Counted from the stretch's first letter, positions 1-8,926 are shown. The stretch is DNA of 64,000 nt from Streptomyces sp. DT2A-34 (GCF_030499515.1 NZ_JASTWJ010000001.1:9714001-9778000); one strand, 5' to 3'. Numbers and translations: made by a program. The notes: a model not told the origin generated them from the sequence alone.

Positions 1-510
1 GGCCTGCGCGTGCCCCGCTACCTGGCCGCGCTGATCGACGGCGTACTGATGATCGTGGGCTCGATCTACATCGTGTTCGTCGCCGACGACTTCCTCGGCC
101 CGTTCATGGGCTTCCTCACCACCCTCGGCGTCCCCATCGCCGCCTGGTGCGGCATCATGCTCGCCGACCTGACCCTGCGCCGCCGCGACTACGACGAACC
201 CGACCTCTACCGCCCGACCGGCCGCTACGGCGACGTACCGCTCACCCCGCTGCTCCTGACCCTCACGGCCACCGCCCTCGGCTGGGGCCTGGTCACCAAC
301 TCGACGGCGAGTTGGCTGGACTGGCAGGGCTATCTGCTCGGCCCCCTGGGCCTCGGCGGCAGGTCCGGCGCCTGGGCCTACGCCAACCTCGGCGTCCTCG
401 CTGCCCTCACGCTCGGCTTCCTCGGCACGCTGGTGCTGTGGCGCGGACGCGTCCGCGCACAGGAGGCGCGGACACCGAGCCCGACGTCGGACGAGGAGGC
501 GACCGTATGA
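1..510 (+). CDS. NCS1-family purine/cytosine permease, C-terminal part (5' end outside window)
   Basis: The open frame runs from the first base, so the N-terminal half is missing. The visible 169 residues are hydrophobic, with about four membrane segments. The sequence RRRDYDEPDLYRPTGRYGD lies between two of them, a loop typical of the last part of NCS1 nucleobase:cation symporters. The tail is short, polar and cytoplasmic. The stop overlaps the next gene by ATGA, so a nucleobase permease and an isochorismatase-type hydrolase are probably translated together. I infer a pyrimidine or purine scavenging role, but the substrate cannot be read from this fragment. Confidence 0.8.
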   Translation, partial: GLRVPRYLAALIDGVLMIVGSIYIVFVADDFLGPFMGFLTTLGVPIAAWCGIMLADLTLRRRDYDEPDLYRPTGRYGDVPLTPLLLTLTATALGWGLVTNSTASWLDWQGYLLGPLGLGGRSGAWAYANLGVLAALTLGFLGTLVLWRGRVRAQEARTPSPTSDEEATV

Positions 511-1055
511 CCACCGGATGGCTCGCCGTCATCGACATGCAGCGCGTCTTCGCCGACGCCGGCAGCCCCTGGGCCTCCCCACGCTTCGCCGAAGCTGCGG
601 CAGGCGTACGGCGCCTGCTGCCGGCCTTCGGGGACAGGGTCACGTTCACCCGTTTCGTGGCACCCGGCGAACCGGAAGGGGCCTGGCGGGCGTACTACGA
701 GCAGCACCCCTTCGCCCTGCAACCTCCGGACGCCCGACTGTGGCAGCTGACGGACGAGTTCGTGGATCAGGCACAGCACGTGCTGGACGCCACCACCTTC
801 GGCAAATGGACCCCGGAACTGGCCCGACGCACCGCCCCGGCGGGCCCCCTGGTCCTGGCCGGTGTCAGCACCGACTGCTGCGTCCTGTCGACGGCGCTGG
901 CGGCCGCCGACGCGGGCGTCGAGGTGCTGGTCGTCGCCGACGCCTGCGCGGGTGCGGACGACGACTCGCACGCCAAGGCGTTGCAGGTGCTGGACCTGTA
1001 CCGGCCGTTGATCCGGGTGACGACGGTCGCCGAACTGCTGGAGGGGACGACATGA
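507..1055 (+). CDS. Isochorismatase-family cysteine hydrolase
   Basis: This 182-residue protein has the usual length and layout of the isochorismatase-like hydrolase fold. The N-terminal strand ends in IDMQ (Asp10), Lys100 lies in FGKWTPE, and the nucleophile region GVSTDCCVLST places Cys125 as the likely catalytic cysteine. The family covers nicotinamidases, ureidoacrylate and carbamoyl hydrolases, so the exact substrate is open. Its ATG overlaps the permease stop, and its own end overlaps the start of the peptidase E gene. The three genes therefore look like one transcript, and nucleobase or amide catabolism fits the context. Confidence 0.88.
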   Translation: MTTGWLAVIDMQRVFADAGSPWASPRFAEAAAGVRRLLPAFGDRVTFTRFVAPGEPEGAWRAYYEQHPFALQPPDARLWQLTDEFVDQAQHVLDATTFGKWTPELARRTAPAGPLVLAGVSTDCCVLSTALAAADAGVEVLVVADACAGADDDSHAKALQVLDLYRPLIRVTTVAELLEGTT

Positions 1056-1793
1056 GCCACCCGCGTCGCCTGGCCCTCGTCGGCGGAGGTTTCTCCACCG
1101 ACGAGGACGGCCTGTTGGACGACTGGGTACTGCGACATGCGCGGGCGCCTCGCCCCAGGGTCTGCTTCCTGCCCACCGCCAGCGGTGACGCGCCCGCGTA
1201 CATCGAGAAGTTCCTCGCCGCCTTCCGCGACCGGCCGGACTGCGAGCCCTCCGTCCTGCGGCTGTTCGAGAGGGAGCTCGACGACGACGCGCTGCGCGCG
1301 TTCGTGCTCGCTCAGGACGTCATCTATGTGGGCGGCGGCAACACCGCGAACCTCCTCGCCGTGTGGCGCGCACGGCGTGGACCGCCTGCTGCGCGAGGCC
1401 TACGACCAGGGAAGCCTGCTCTGCGGTATCAGCGCGGGCGCCAACTGCTGGGCCGAGAGCTCGCTCACCGACTCCTTCGGCCCGCTCACGTTCCTGCCGG
1501 ACGGCCTGGGCCTGCTGCCGGGTTCGGTGTGCCCGCACTACGACAGCGAACCCGGGCGCCGCCCTTCCTACCGGTCGGCCGTGGCGACGGGCGCCCTGCC
1601 CGCCGGATGGGCCCTCGACGACGGCACCGGAGCCCTCTTCACGGACGGTCGGCTCACGGAGGCCGTCTCCCGGGCTTCGGGCGCGTCCGTGTACCGGGTG
1701 ACGGGCGGGGGCGGTGAGGCCGGCGAGCGAGCGCTTCCGTGCCGGGTCCTCACCGCTCGGCGATCACGGCTCAGAGGTCTCGGATTCGAGTGA
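1052..1793 (+). pseudogene. Peptidase E (family S51) gene interrupted by a frameshift
   Basis: The first 105 codons, from the ATG that overlaps the hydrolase stop, encode the N-terminal half of an S51 dipeptidase, ending in VGGGNTANLLAVW. The frame then breaks near 1366-1372. The rest, beginning HGVDRLLREAYDQG and carrying the nucleophile elbow GISAGANCW, continues in the next frame to the stop at 1793. Homologues usually read VWRAHGVD at the junction, which fits the loss of two bases. Both halves are well conserved and keep coding-like base use, so either a recent mutation or an assembly error is possible. An intact product would cleave N-terminal Asp-X dipeptides in the cytoplasm. Confidence 0.8.
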
Positions 1794-2684
1794 CTTCCGG
1801 GTCGCCGTGCCGTAGACGCCGGGCTCGTCGCCGAGGATGACGCGGGTGAGCTGGTAGGCGCGCACCGCGCTCTCGACCTCACGGTCGTAGTCGCCGTCGA
1901 TGTCTCCGCCGTAGTGGCCGATCTGGCGCAGGCGGAGCTGGAGTTCGGTGACCTCCGGCCCCTGGTCACCGAGCCGGAGGACCGGTGGCTGCCCTGCCGC
2001 GTCACTCGGTTCGGGGGCGGCGCTGGTGGTGGCGCCCGCGCTGGAGGGGGCCGCGGTCGGGACGGCGGAGGAGCCGGTCGGCGGGGCGGAGCTGTTGCTC
2101 GGGGTCGCGCTCGGCGATGACGTAGGGCTCTTGGACGGCGACGCGGACGCCGTGCCGGCGGACTGCCCCTCCGGCGATGTGCCGTCCTCGGCGGAGCCGT
2201 CCGGGACGGGCGCCCGTACGTCGGCGGACACGGATCTGTCCCGCGAAGGGCTGTCGTACAGGAACAGCCCGCCCAGGAAGGCGCCCGTCAGCAGGACGAC
2301 CAGGGTGGCGCCCGCCCCGGTGATGAGGAGGGTGCGGCGCCTGCGCCGGGGGCCTTCCCGGCCGCCGGCCGGGTCGGGGAGTGGCGTCCCGTCGGGCGCC
2401 GCCTCTGCCCCGGCCGGGGACGTGGGAATGTCGTACGGGTCGGCCAAGTCCCTTGGCTCCTGCGGGGTTTCGTCCCCGACCGGCTGTGCTGCCCCGGTGT
2501 CGTCACCGAGCTCGACGAACGGTCGTATCCGTACCGGATCGAAGTCCTCCGCGGCCGCCGCCTCCGCCGTGCGCGCGTTGCGACGGGCCTCGGAGGCGCG
2601 GCGGGCGCAGGAGCAGGCCGGAGTTCCGTCCGACGCCCGGGGCGCACCGCACAACGGGCAGACGGGGCCGTTCGGTTCACTCAC
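1764..2684 (-). CDS. Membrane-anchored peptidoglycan-binding protein with N-terminal Cys-rich head
   Basis: The start is taken as GTG at 2684 (VSEPNGPVCPLCG), because the longer open frame upstream lies antisense to other genes. The 306-residue product begins with a zinc-ribbon-like CPLCG and CSC pair (Cys9, 12, 24, 26). An acidic linker follows, then an Arg-rich stop, one membrane helix at about 118-143, and a long Ser/Thr/Pro/Ala-rich extracellular spacer. It ends with a PG_binding_1-type domain (about 235-300) containing LRLGDQGPEVTELQLRLRQ. It probably spans the membrane and touches the cell wall. Its 3' end overlaps the peptidase E gene convergently by 30 bases. Confidence 0.8.
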   Translation of the reverse strand: MSEPNGPVCPLCGAPRASDGTPACSCARRASEARRNARTAEAAAAEDFDPVRIRPFVELGDDTGAAQPVGDETPQEPRDLADPYDIPTSPAGAEAAPDGTPLPDPAGGREGPRRRRRTLLITGAGATLVVLLTGAFLGGLFLYDSPSRDRSVSADVRAPVPDGSAEDGTSPEGQSAGTASASPSKSPTSSPSATPSNSSAPPTGSSAVPTAAPSSAGATTSAAPEPSDAAGQPPVLRLGDQGPEVTELQLRLRQIGHYGGDIDGDYDREVESAVRAYQLTRVILGDEPGVYGTATRKSLESETSEP

Positions 2685-2812
2685 GTAGGGGTCCCTCTCC
2701 GTGCGGGATCCAGAGTCTAGGCATATGTCCTGCACATAATCTCCATGACCCCGGCGGTTGAGTGGAACCGAGGCCTCCGGACCGTCGAGAACAAGCCGCG
2801 GGAGCCCGGTCC

Positions 2813-4138
2813 TCACGCCGACCGGCGCGGTGGCGTGTCCGCGGTCGGCCGGTCGGGATGGGCGGTGAACCAGTCGCGGGCCAGTTCGGCGACGGTGGTG
2901 AGGGTGCCGGGTTCCTCGAAGAGGTGCGTGGCGCCCGGGACCACGGCGATCCGGTGCTCGCAGTGCATCCGGTCGGCGGCGAGGCGGTTGAGGCTGAGCA
3001 CCTGGGTGTCGCGGCTGCCGACGATGAGGAGGGTCGGCGCCCGAAGCCGGGTCAACGCCGCCGGGGTCGCCAGGTCCGGGCGGCCGCCCCGGGAGACGAC
3101 CGAGCGGACCTCGGAGCCGGACAGCGCGGCCGCCTCCAGCGCGGCGGCGGCGCCGGTGCTGGCCCCGAAGTAGGCGACGGGCAGGCCGCATTCACGGCGC
3201 AGCCACACGGACGCGGCGTGCAGGCGCCGGGCGAGCAGGAGGATGTCGAAGACGTTGTGCCGGTCCTGCGCCTCGTCGTCGGTGAGCAGGTCGAGCAGCA
3301 GGGTGGCCAGGCCCGCCCGGTTGAGGGCGGTGGCGACATACCGGTTGCGCGGACTGTGCCGCCCACTGCCACTGCCGTGCGCGAACGCCACGGCGGCCGG
3401 CGCTCCCTCCGGAACCACGAGGCGGGCCCCCAGCTGTGCTCCGGCGGCCGGGATCAGCACCTCACGGTTCGGGGGCGCGGCTGTGGCGGGGGAGCTGGGT
3501 ACGGACCGTGCGGCCTCCGCGAGCAGGGAGGTGACCTCGGCGTCCGAGACCTGGGCGAAGTCCCGGTACCAGGCACCCACCGAGCCGAGCACCCGGTGCG
3601 TCTGCGGGCAGACGACGTCGTCCGCCACCTGCCGCAGCCGGGCGACGCTGTGGTCAGGGCCGACGGGCACCGCGAGCACGACCCGGGCCGCGCCCTGACC
3701 TCGTACGACCCGGCAGGCGGCCTCGGCCGTGGCCCCGGTGGCGAGCCCGTCGTCCACCACGACGGCCGTACGGCCGTCGACCGGCAGCGCGTCCCGCCCT
3801 TGGCGGTAACTCCGCACACACCGTTCCAGCTCGGCCCGCTCGGCCGCCTCGACAGCTTCCTGCGCGGCGCCATCCAGCCCGGCCTCGCCGATCACGTCCC
3901 GGTTGAGGACGCGGACCCCGTGCTCGCCGATCGCCCCGAAACCCCACTCCGGCTGCTCGGGCACGCCCAGCTTGCGCACCACCAGCACATCCAACGGGGC
4001 GCCCAGACGCCGGGCCACCTCGGCCGCCACGGGCACTCCGCCCCGCGGCAGCCCCAGCACCACCAGAGCCTGGCCGTGCAGCTCCGCAAGCCCCTCGGCC
4101 AGCAGCTGCCCGGCCGCCCTGCGGTCGTCGTATCGCAT
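2813..4138 (-). CDS. Phosphoribosyltransferase fused to dienelactone-hydrolase-like domain
   Basis: Two enzymes share one 441-residue chain. Residues 1-215 are a type I phosphoribosyltransferase with the PRPP loop VVVDDGLATGATAEAA (about 127-141). Residues 225-441 are an alpha/beta hydrolase with elbow GASTG (Ser327), a plausible acid at Asp377 in VGSRDTQ and His405 in GATHLFEEPG. ATG 4138 (MRYDDRRAAG) is preferred over an ATG seven codons earlier, because homologous domains begin near it. The fusion is known in actinobacteria and proteobacteria but its substrate is not established. It stands alone, divergent from the flavin monooxygenase gene. Confidence 0.85.
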   Translation of the reverse strand: MRYDDRRAAGQLLAEGLAELHGQALVVLGLPRGGVPVAAEVARRLGAPLDVLVVRKLGVPEQPEWGFGAIGEHGVRVLNRDVIGEAGLDGAAQEAVEAAERAELERCVRSYRQGRDALPVDGRTAVVVDDGLATGATAEAACRVVRGQGAARVVLAVPVGPDHSVARLRQVADDVVCPQTHRVLGSVGAWYRDFAQVSDAEVTSLLAEAARSVPSSPATAAPPNREVLIPAAGAQLGARLVVPEGAPAAVAFAHGSGSGRHSPRNRYVATALNRAGLATLLLDLLTDDEAQDRHNVFDILLLARRLHAASVWLRRECGLPVAYFGASTGAAAALEAAALSGSEVRSVVSRGGRPDLATPAALTRLRAPTLLIVGSRDTQVLSLNRLAADRMHCEHRIAVVPGATHLFEEPGTLTTVAELARDWFTAHPDRPTADTPPRRSA

Positions 4139-4322
4139 CGCCGCCTCCCGCGCCCGCAAGGGCGGGAGCCTGTCCCTACCTCTTCAGGCTACGACTGTTC
4201 GCCCGGGTCCCGGCACTTGGCGATATCCGGTCGGTACCGCCACGGCGGTTGCCGTGTTCAATCACTCGTACCGCGTCACGCATCACGGCACGAACGGACG
4301 GCCCCACACGTCAGGAGGCATC

Positions 4323-5564
4323 GTGATCGCCGCTCCCGAGCCCGGCCCGACCGAACGCGACCTCGTCGAACGCGCCGTGCACCTGCGGCCCGTGCTGCTC
4401 GAACGCCAGCCGGAGACCGAACGGCTGACGCACTACCCCAAGGACACCCACGACGACTTCCTGCGGGCGGGCTTCTACCGGATCCTTCAGCCGCGCCGGT
4501 ACGGCGGCTACGAGTTCGGACTCCCCACCTTCTATCGCGTGGTCACCGAGATCGCCCGCGGCTGCCCCTCCACCGGCTGGGCCCTGTCCCTCACCGCCGC
4601 CCACGTCCTGCAGGTCGCCACGGTCTTCGGGGAGAAGGCGCAGGACGAGATCTTCGGCGCCGACGGCGACTTCCGAGCCGCGTCCACGGTCGCGCCCATC
4701 GGCGTCGCCCAGCCCGACGGCGACGGCCATGTCGTCCTCGACGGCACCTGGCCGTATTCCTCGGGCGCCCCCTACTCCACCCACTACGTCGGCCAGACCC
4801 TGCGCGCCCCCGACCGCCCCGGCGCCCCACCCGGACCGCCGTTGCTGTTCGTCGCCCCGCGCTCGGTGTGGACGGTGCTCGACGACTGGCACGGCGTCCT
4901 CGGCCTGCGCGGCAGCGGCTCCAACAGCATCCACATGGAACAGGCCCGCATCCCCGCGTACCTCACCTGCGAGGCGAGCCTGCTCGACCTGCCCGTCGAG
5001 GGCGGCAGCGTCGGCTCCGAGCTGCACGGCAACCCCATGTACGCCGGGCGGGCGCCCAGCTTCTTCCACGGCGAACTGGCCGCCATCATGATCGGCACCG
5101 CGTACGCCGCCGCCGACGAGTACGCCCGTGCCGTCGCCGACCGCCCCCTCGTCCTCGAACCCGACCGCACCCGGGCCGAGCTCCACGACTACCAGCGGCA
5201 CCTCGGCGAGGCCCTCGGCGTGATCCACACGGCCGAGGCGGCGCTGCAGCGCACCGCCGAGGACTGGATGGAGACCTGCCGCCGCAACGCCACCGGCGAC
5301 GCCCCCTTCTCCCTCGCGGAGGACAACCGCCTTGCGCTCATGTTCCTGAACGCCGGCCGCATGACCTGGGACGTCCTGCAGGGCACCCTCTTCCGCACGG
5401 CTGGTTCCCGCCACGCGCGGGACGGCGAGCGAATGCAGCGGTACTTCCGGGACGCGGCCACGTACTGGACCCACGTCGGCCCCAGCATGGCCGAGCCGCT
5501 CGCCCGCCGGGTCGGCTGCGACCGCCTGGGGCTTGCTTCCGACCACATTCCGTTGATCCCCTGA
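4323..5564 (+). CDS. Acyl-CoA-dehydrogenase-fold flavin-dependent monooxygenase (HsaA/HpaB-like)
   Basis: The GTG at 4323 follows AGGAGG with four bases between, which sets the start. The 413-residue product matches the group of acyl-CoA-dehydrogenase-fold, two-component hydroxylases. It has an N-terminal helical domain (FYRILQPRRYGGYE), a central beta domain with LDGTWPYSSGAPYSTH, then WHGVLGLRGSGSNS, and a C-terminal helical bundle. These enzymes take reduced flavin from a separate reductase and hydroxylate an aromatic or steroid-like substrate. No reductase is adjacent and the substrate is unknown. Confidence 0.82.
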   Translation: MIAAPEPGPTERDLVERAVHLRPVLLERQPETERLTHYPKDTHDDFLRAGFYRILQPRRYGGYEFGLPTFYRVVTEIARGCPSTGWALSLTAAHVLQVATVFGEKAQDEIFGADGDFRAASTVAPIGVAQPDGDGHVVLDGTWPYSSGAPYSTHYVGQTLRAPDRPGAPPGPPLLFVAPRSVWTVLDDWHGVLGLRGSGSNSIHMEQARIPAYLTCEASLLDLPVEGGSVGSELHGNPMYAGRAPSFFHGELAAIMIGTAYAAADEYARAVADRPLVLEPDRTRAELHDYQRHLGEALGVIHTAEAALQRTAEDWMETCRRNATGDAPFSLAEDNRLALMFLNAGRMTWDVLQGTLFRTAGSRHARDGERMQRYFRDAATYWTHVGPSMAEPLARRVGCDRLGLASDHIPLIP

Positions 5565-5670
5565 GGACGTTCTGCCACCCGGCGGATTCCCTGGTCAGCC
5601 ATAGGAATGCTCCGGTCCGGATCGGGTACGCGAGCAGGACCGCCCGACCGCCGCTACCAGGGGATCTGCC

Positions 5671-6069
5671 ATGGAAACACCCGCGAACGACAACACCGCC
5701 ACACCGGCCCGGCGGGCGCTGGACGCGCTGGCCGACAACACCGAGGACAGGGCGGCGATGGACACGCTCGCGAGCAGCGACGTCCTCGTCCCCGTCCCGG
5801 ACGACGCGGAGCAGGACGCCACCGACCCCGGCGCCGTGGCGCTGCCGGTCATCGAGAGGGCGGGCGGCGAACCGGTCGTCCCCGTGTTCACCTCCGAGCC
5901 CGCGATGGCCGAACTGCTGCCCTTCGTCTCCCGCTACCGCCTGGTACCGCTGGGCGCACTCGCCTCGCAGTGGCCGGCCGACGACCTGGCCCTGACGATA
6001 GACGCCGGCTCCCCACACCCTCTGACGCTGACGTCGGAGGGCGTACGGACCCTGCTGGCGCGGCCGTAG
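5671..6069 (+). CDS. SseB-family protein
   Basis: The 132-residue product has the SseB N-terminal domain pattern: an alpha start with ALDALADNTEDRAAMDTL, then VLVPVPDD, then PVVPVFTSEPAMAELLPF, then a hydrophobic segment leading to a VRTLLARP end. Streptomyces carries many such small cytosolic proteins of unknown biochemical role; the family name comes from an E. coli protein said to enhance serine sensitivity. The gene stands alone and is followed at once by a strong GC hairpin. Confidence 0.75.
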   Translation: METPANDNTATPARRALDALADNTEDRAAMDTLASSDVLVPVPDDAEQDATDPGAVALPVIERAGGEPVVPVFTSEPAMAELLPFVSRYRLVPLGALASQWPADDLALTIDAGSPHPLTLTSEGVRTLLARP

Positions 6070-6086
6070 CGCCGGACGACGACGCC

Positions 6087-6122
6087 AAGGGGATGAGCGG
6101 CACCGAAGCCGCTCATCCCCTT
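6087..6122. terminator. Strong hairpin between convergent genes
   Basis: A perfect 15-bp inverted repeat (6087-6101 with 6108-6122, beginning AAGGGGATGAGC) closes a six-base loop. It lies 18 bases after the SseB-like gene and just past the end of the converging oxidase fragment, so it could stop transcription from either side. There is no T-run, as is usual in Streptomyces. Confidence 0.75.
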
Positions 6123-6129
6123 CGCGCGC

Positions 6130-6735
6130 TCACAGTGCCTTACCGGGATTGAGGATCCTCCGCGGATCGAACGCCTCCTTCAGCCGCCGCTGCACGGCAT
6201 GGGCCGCGGGCCCGAGCTCCTCGGCCACCCACTGCCGCTTCAGCACACCCACTCCGTGCTCCCCGGTCAGCGTTCCGCCGAGCCGCAGCGTCGGCGCCAA
6301 GATCTCACCCGCGCCGCCTCCCACGCCGCGTCGGGCAGCCGCTCCAGGGACGGGTCGCACGACGATGGTCGGGTGCAGGTTCCCGTCGGCGGCGTGCGCG
6401 AGGGTGAAGACGGGGACGTCATGGCGTACGGAAATCGCCGAGATCTCCCGTACCGCCTCCGCGAGGCGGGGGCGCGGAACCGCGGTGTCCTCGATCAGCG
6501 GGCGCCCCAGCCGCTCCAGCGCCGGCAGGGCGAGCCGACGGGCGGTGAGCAGGGGCCTCCGCCTCCGCGGGATCCTCAGTGGTCTCTACGGTCGTCGCCA
6601 GTGGGCCCAGCAGCCACGCGACCACCGCGGCCTCCGCCGCCGCACCCGCGCCGTCGCACTGCACGACCAGCAGCGCCGCCCCCCCGCTCCCGCAGCGCCG
6701 GGTCGACGGCTCGCAGCTGGACGACGTGAGCGACT
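6130..6735 (-). pseudogene. Glycolate-oxidase-type FAD-linked oxidase, C-terminal remnant
   Basis: Pieces of a GlcD-like oxidase are readable in successive frames. QLRAVDPALRERG breaks at a run of eight G near 6682. ALLVVQCDGAGAAAEAA then breaks near 6545. RLALPALERLGRPLIEDTAV leads into HAADGNLHPTIVV, the conserved metal/flavin motif. The segment after that is scrambled, and LRLGGTLTGEHGVGVLKRQW leads to the stop. The N-terminal FAD-binding half, about 250 residues, is missing. At least three frame changes plus truncation mark this as a true pseudogene rather than a simple read error. It lies beside a damaged LysR gene. Confidence 0.8.
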
Positions 6736-6953
6736 CGGACTACAGGGGGAGGCGGCTGGAAGTCAGCAACAGCGCGCGCTGCACGCCACGCCGAAGTCGA
6801 TGACTCGGCGCTGCGTCAGAAGGGCAGCGGAAGCGGTCGCGTGCAGCATGCGCGCAGCATGACGCCAGGCGGCGGACCACGTCCAACGACGATTCCGCAT
6901 CGAAACCGATCAGCGATCACGATCGATCGCCGTGCCGGGCTACTTGTCACGGC

Positions 6954-7806
6954 ATGCCCCAACCCGTCCTCGACATCGTGGCCCTGCGCAGCCTGACCGC
7001 GATAGCCGACTGGGGTGGCTTCCACCGCGCCGCCCGGACGCTCTCCCTGAGCCAGTCCGCGGTCAGCCGGCACGTGCGCAAACTGGAGAAGACCCTGGGG
7101 CGGGCGGTCGTCGAACGCGAGGGCGGTGGGACCCGGTTCACCCCGCAGGGCGCCTGCTGCTGAACAGGCCCGGCGGATCCTCGCCGTGCACGACGAGGCC
7201 GTACGCGCACTGCTCGACGCCGAGGGCGACACCGTCACCGTCGGCTCCACCGAACACGCCGCCGACCAGTTCCTGCCCCGGCTGACCGCCGCGGTCCAGC
7301 GGGTGCGCCCCGGCTGCCGGGTGCGGTTCCGGATCGACCGCTCCGCCCGGCCCGTGGAGGCCGTGGAACGCGGCAGCGTCGATGTCGCGGTGTACGTCAC
7401 CGAGGCCGCCGCCACCGAGGGCACGCCCGTCGGCGGTCTCCCGCTCACCTGGCACGCCGTCCCCGGCTGGGCGCCCCCGCCCGCACCGGTTCCGGTACCG
7501 CTGGTCGCCGTCGAGCGACCCTGCGCGATCCGCCGCCGGGCCATCGCCACCCTCGCCACGCACGGAGCGCCCGCCACGGTCGTCGGCGACGCCGGCTACC
7601 TCGCGGGCGTCCTCGACATCGCCCGCACCGGCCAGGGCGTGGCCCTGCTCGCGTCGGTCGGCACCGCCCCGGACGGACTCACCCCGTACGAGGGGCTGTC
7701 ACCCGTCACTCCGATCCCCATGAGCGCCCTCGCCCGCCCCGGCGCGGACCCGGCGACGACCGAGGCCGCCTTCAGCGCCGTACGGGAACTGCTGCGTCAG
7801 GAATGA
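6954..7806 (+). pseudogene. LysR-family regulator with a frameshift after the HTH domain
   Basis: From ATG 6954 the frame encodes a normal LysR winged helix: LRSLTAIADWGGFHRAARTL, then SQSAVSRHVRKLEKTLG, then GTRFTPQG. It then runs into a stop at 7163. The next frame carries EQARRILAVHDEAVRALLD and the whole effector-binding domain to 7806. The expected junction is FTPQGRLLLEQARR; two single-base losses within about 15 bases would explain the break. Both parts are well conserved. An intact product would be about 283 residues. The adjacent oxidase fragment may once have been its target. Confidence 0.8.
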
Positions 7807-8094
7807 CGGCCGCGGACGTGCCGGCGACCCCGACATCAACGCGCGAAGGTCGGCCGGACTTGCTCCCTGTCGCAGGGTGCTTCGGCCGTACGGAGAGGAG
7901 AGATCCCACCGGGAGGACTGGCCGTCCTGCTCGGCACCGCCGCCGCCCGTGACGGCAAGCTGCCCGCCCGCACCCCGGAATGCGCGGCCGGCTCCGGCAA
8001 CGCCGCCGACTGGTCGCTGCTCAACACCTCGCCGGACATCCGCCGCCGGACATTCGCCGCCGGACATCCGCCGCCGGACATCCGCCGCCGGGCG
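7807..8094. other. Gap with a short coding remnant and a tandem repeat
   Basis: No complete gene is visible. From about 7914 a plus-strand frame reads GGLAVLLGTAAARDGKLPAR and continues to LNTSPDI at 8040 with coding-like base use but no start. It then dissolves into a 14-bp tandem repeat. It looks like the tail of a lost gene; I do not recognise the family. Confidence 0.4.
8032..8087. repeat. Four copies of a 14-bp tandem repeat
   Basis: Units CCGGACATCCGCCG at 8032, 8046, 8060 and 8074; only the second differs, by one base. The array ends eight bases before the stop of the MarR gene. The unit is not a multiple of three, so copy changes would shift any frame crossing it. Confidence 0.9.
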
Positions 8095-8484
8095 TCAGTC
8101 GCCCAGCATCCGAGCCAGTACGTCGCGCTGCAGCGGCAGGACCTCGGCGTGCAGGTCGCGGCCCTTGCTGGTCAGTGCGACGAACACGCCGCGCCGGTCC
8201 TCCGCGCAGACGGAACGCTCGACCAGGCCGTCCTTCTCCAGCCGGCCGATGAGTCGCGACAGCGCGCTCTGGCTGAGATGGACCTGCCCGACGAGGTTCT
8301 GCACCCGGCACTGGTCGCCCTCCTCGGGCGTCGCCGACGCGAGCATGTCGAGCACCTCGAAGTCGCTCGCGCCCAGGCCGTGCGGGTGCAGCGCGCGGTC
8401 GATCTCGCACATGGTGCGCGCGTGCACCGACAGGATGTCCCGCCACCGTTCCTCAAGCCCTGCGTCGGCCGTCTTCGCTGCCAT
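8095..8484 (-). CDS. MarR-family transcriptional regulator
   Basis: The 129-residue protein has the winged helix of MarR regulators. Helices around DFEVLDMLAS precede the recognition region HLSQSALSRLIGRLEKDG, then the wing CAEDRRGVFVALTSKGR and a C-terminal dimer helix. It probably represses itself and possibly neighbours: a perfect GTGCA-N5-TGCAC dyad lies 38-52 bases upstream of its start. The ligand is unknown. The upstream VOC gene is in the same orientation. Confidence 0.9.
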   Translation of the reverse strand: MAAKTADAGLEERWRDILSVHARTMCEIDRALHPHGLGASDFEVLDMLASATPEEGDQCRVQNLVGQVHLSQSALSRLIGRLEKDGLVERSVCAEDRRGVFVALTSKGRDLHAEVLPLQRDVLARMLGD

Positions 8485-8521
8485 ACCGGCACGGTAGCAC
8501 CAAATCGGCCATTCGTTGACT

Positions 8522-8536
8522 GTGCAATTAGTGCAC
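8522..8536. promoter_or_regulatory. MarR-type palindrome upstream of the MarR gene
   Basis: GTGCAATTAGTGCAC has perfect five-base arms around a five-base AT-rich centre. It overlaps the sequence TTGCAC that could be the -35 of the regulator's own promoter. This size and TTGC-like half-site are usual for MarR operators, so autoregulation is inferred. Confidence 0.6.
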
Positions 8537-8575
8537 GCGCAAGGGCGGGCGGGTGGCTCGGCCGATGGCGGGCTC

Positions 8576-8926
8576 TCAGCCGGTCGGGTCCTGGATCAGC
8601 CCGACGAGATTGCCGTCCGCGTCCTTCACGGAGGCGATCAGCCTGCCGCCGCCGACGTCGTGGACGTCCTGGAGCGTCTCGGCGCCCGCGTCCAGCAGGG
8701 CCGCGAGGGTCGTCCTGATGTCGTCGACGTGCCAGTAGGGGACCGGGCCGGTCATGCCCTTCGCGTGCCCGTTGGGGTCGAGGCCGACGTCCTGCCCGGC
8801 GTCCTTGAAACCGACGTAGTAGGGCTCGTCCGCATACGGTTCCGTGCCCAGCAGTGCCCTGAACAGGGCCTTCGTCCCGTCGAGGTCCTTGACGGGGTAG
8901 ATGATCGTGTTGACTCCGGCGGTCAT
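8576..8926 (-). CDS. VOC (glyoxalase/bleomycin-resistance fold) family protein
   Basis: The 116-residue protein is a single VOC unit pair: NTIIYPVKDLDGTKALFRAL at the start, a middle PYWHVDDIRTTLAALLDAGA, and the closing KDADGNLVGLIQDPTG. Length and pattern fit small bidentate-metal proteins that bind or modify small molecules. The specific function is unknown. It lies upstream of the MarR gene on the same strand but is separated from it by a palindrome. Confidence 0.85.
   Translation of the reverse strand: MTAGVNTIIYPVKDLDGTKALFRALLGTEPYADEPYYVGFKDAGQDVGLDPNGHAKGMTGPVPYWHVDDIRTTLAALLDAGAETLQDVHDVGGGRLIASVKDADGNLVGLIQDPTG

Noticed and set aside
2762..5995. Plus-strand open frame of over 1000 codons
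   Set aside because: It runs antisense to the phosphoribosyltransferase fusion and out of frame with the monooxygenase. Its translation is Arg/Pro/Gly-rich without any family pattern, a usual effect of GC-rich DNA.
8032..8087. CRISPR-like array
   Set aside because: Repeats are 14 bp and directly adjacent with no spacers; the same holds for the 15-bp and 18-bp arrays elsewhere. No cas gene is present.
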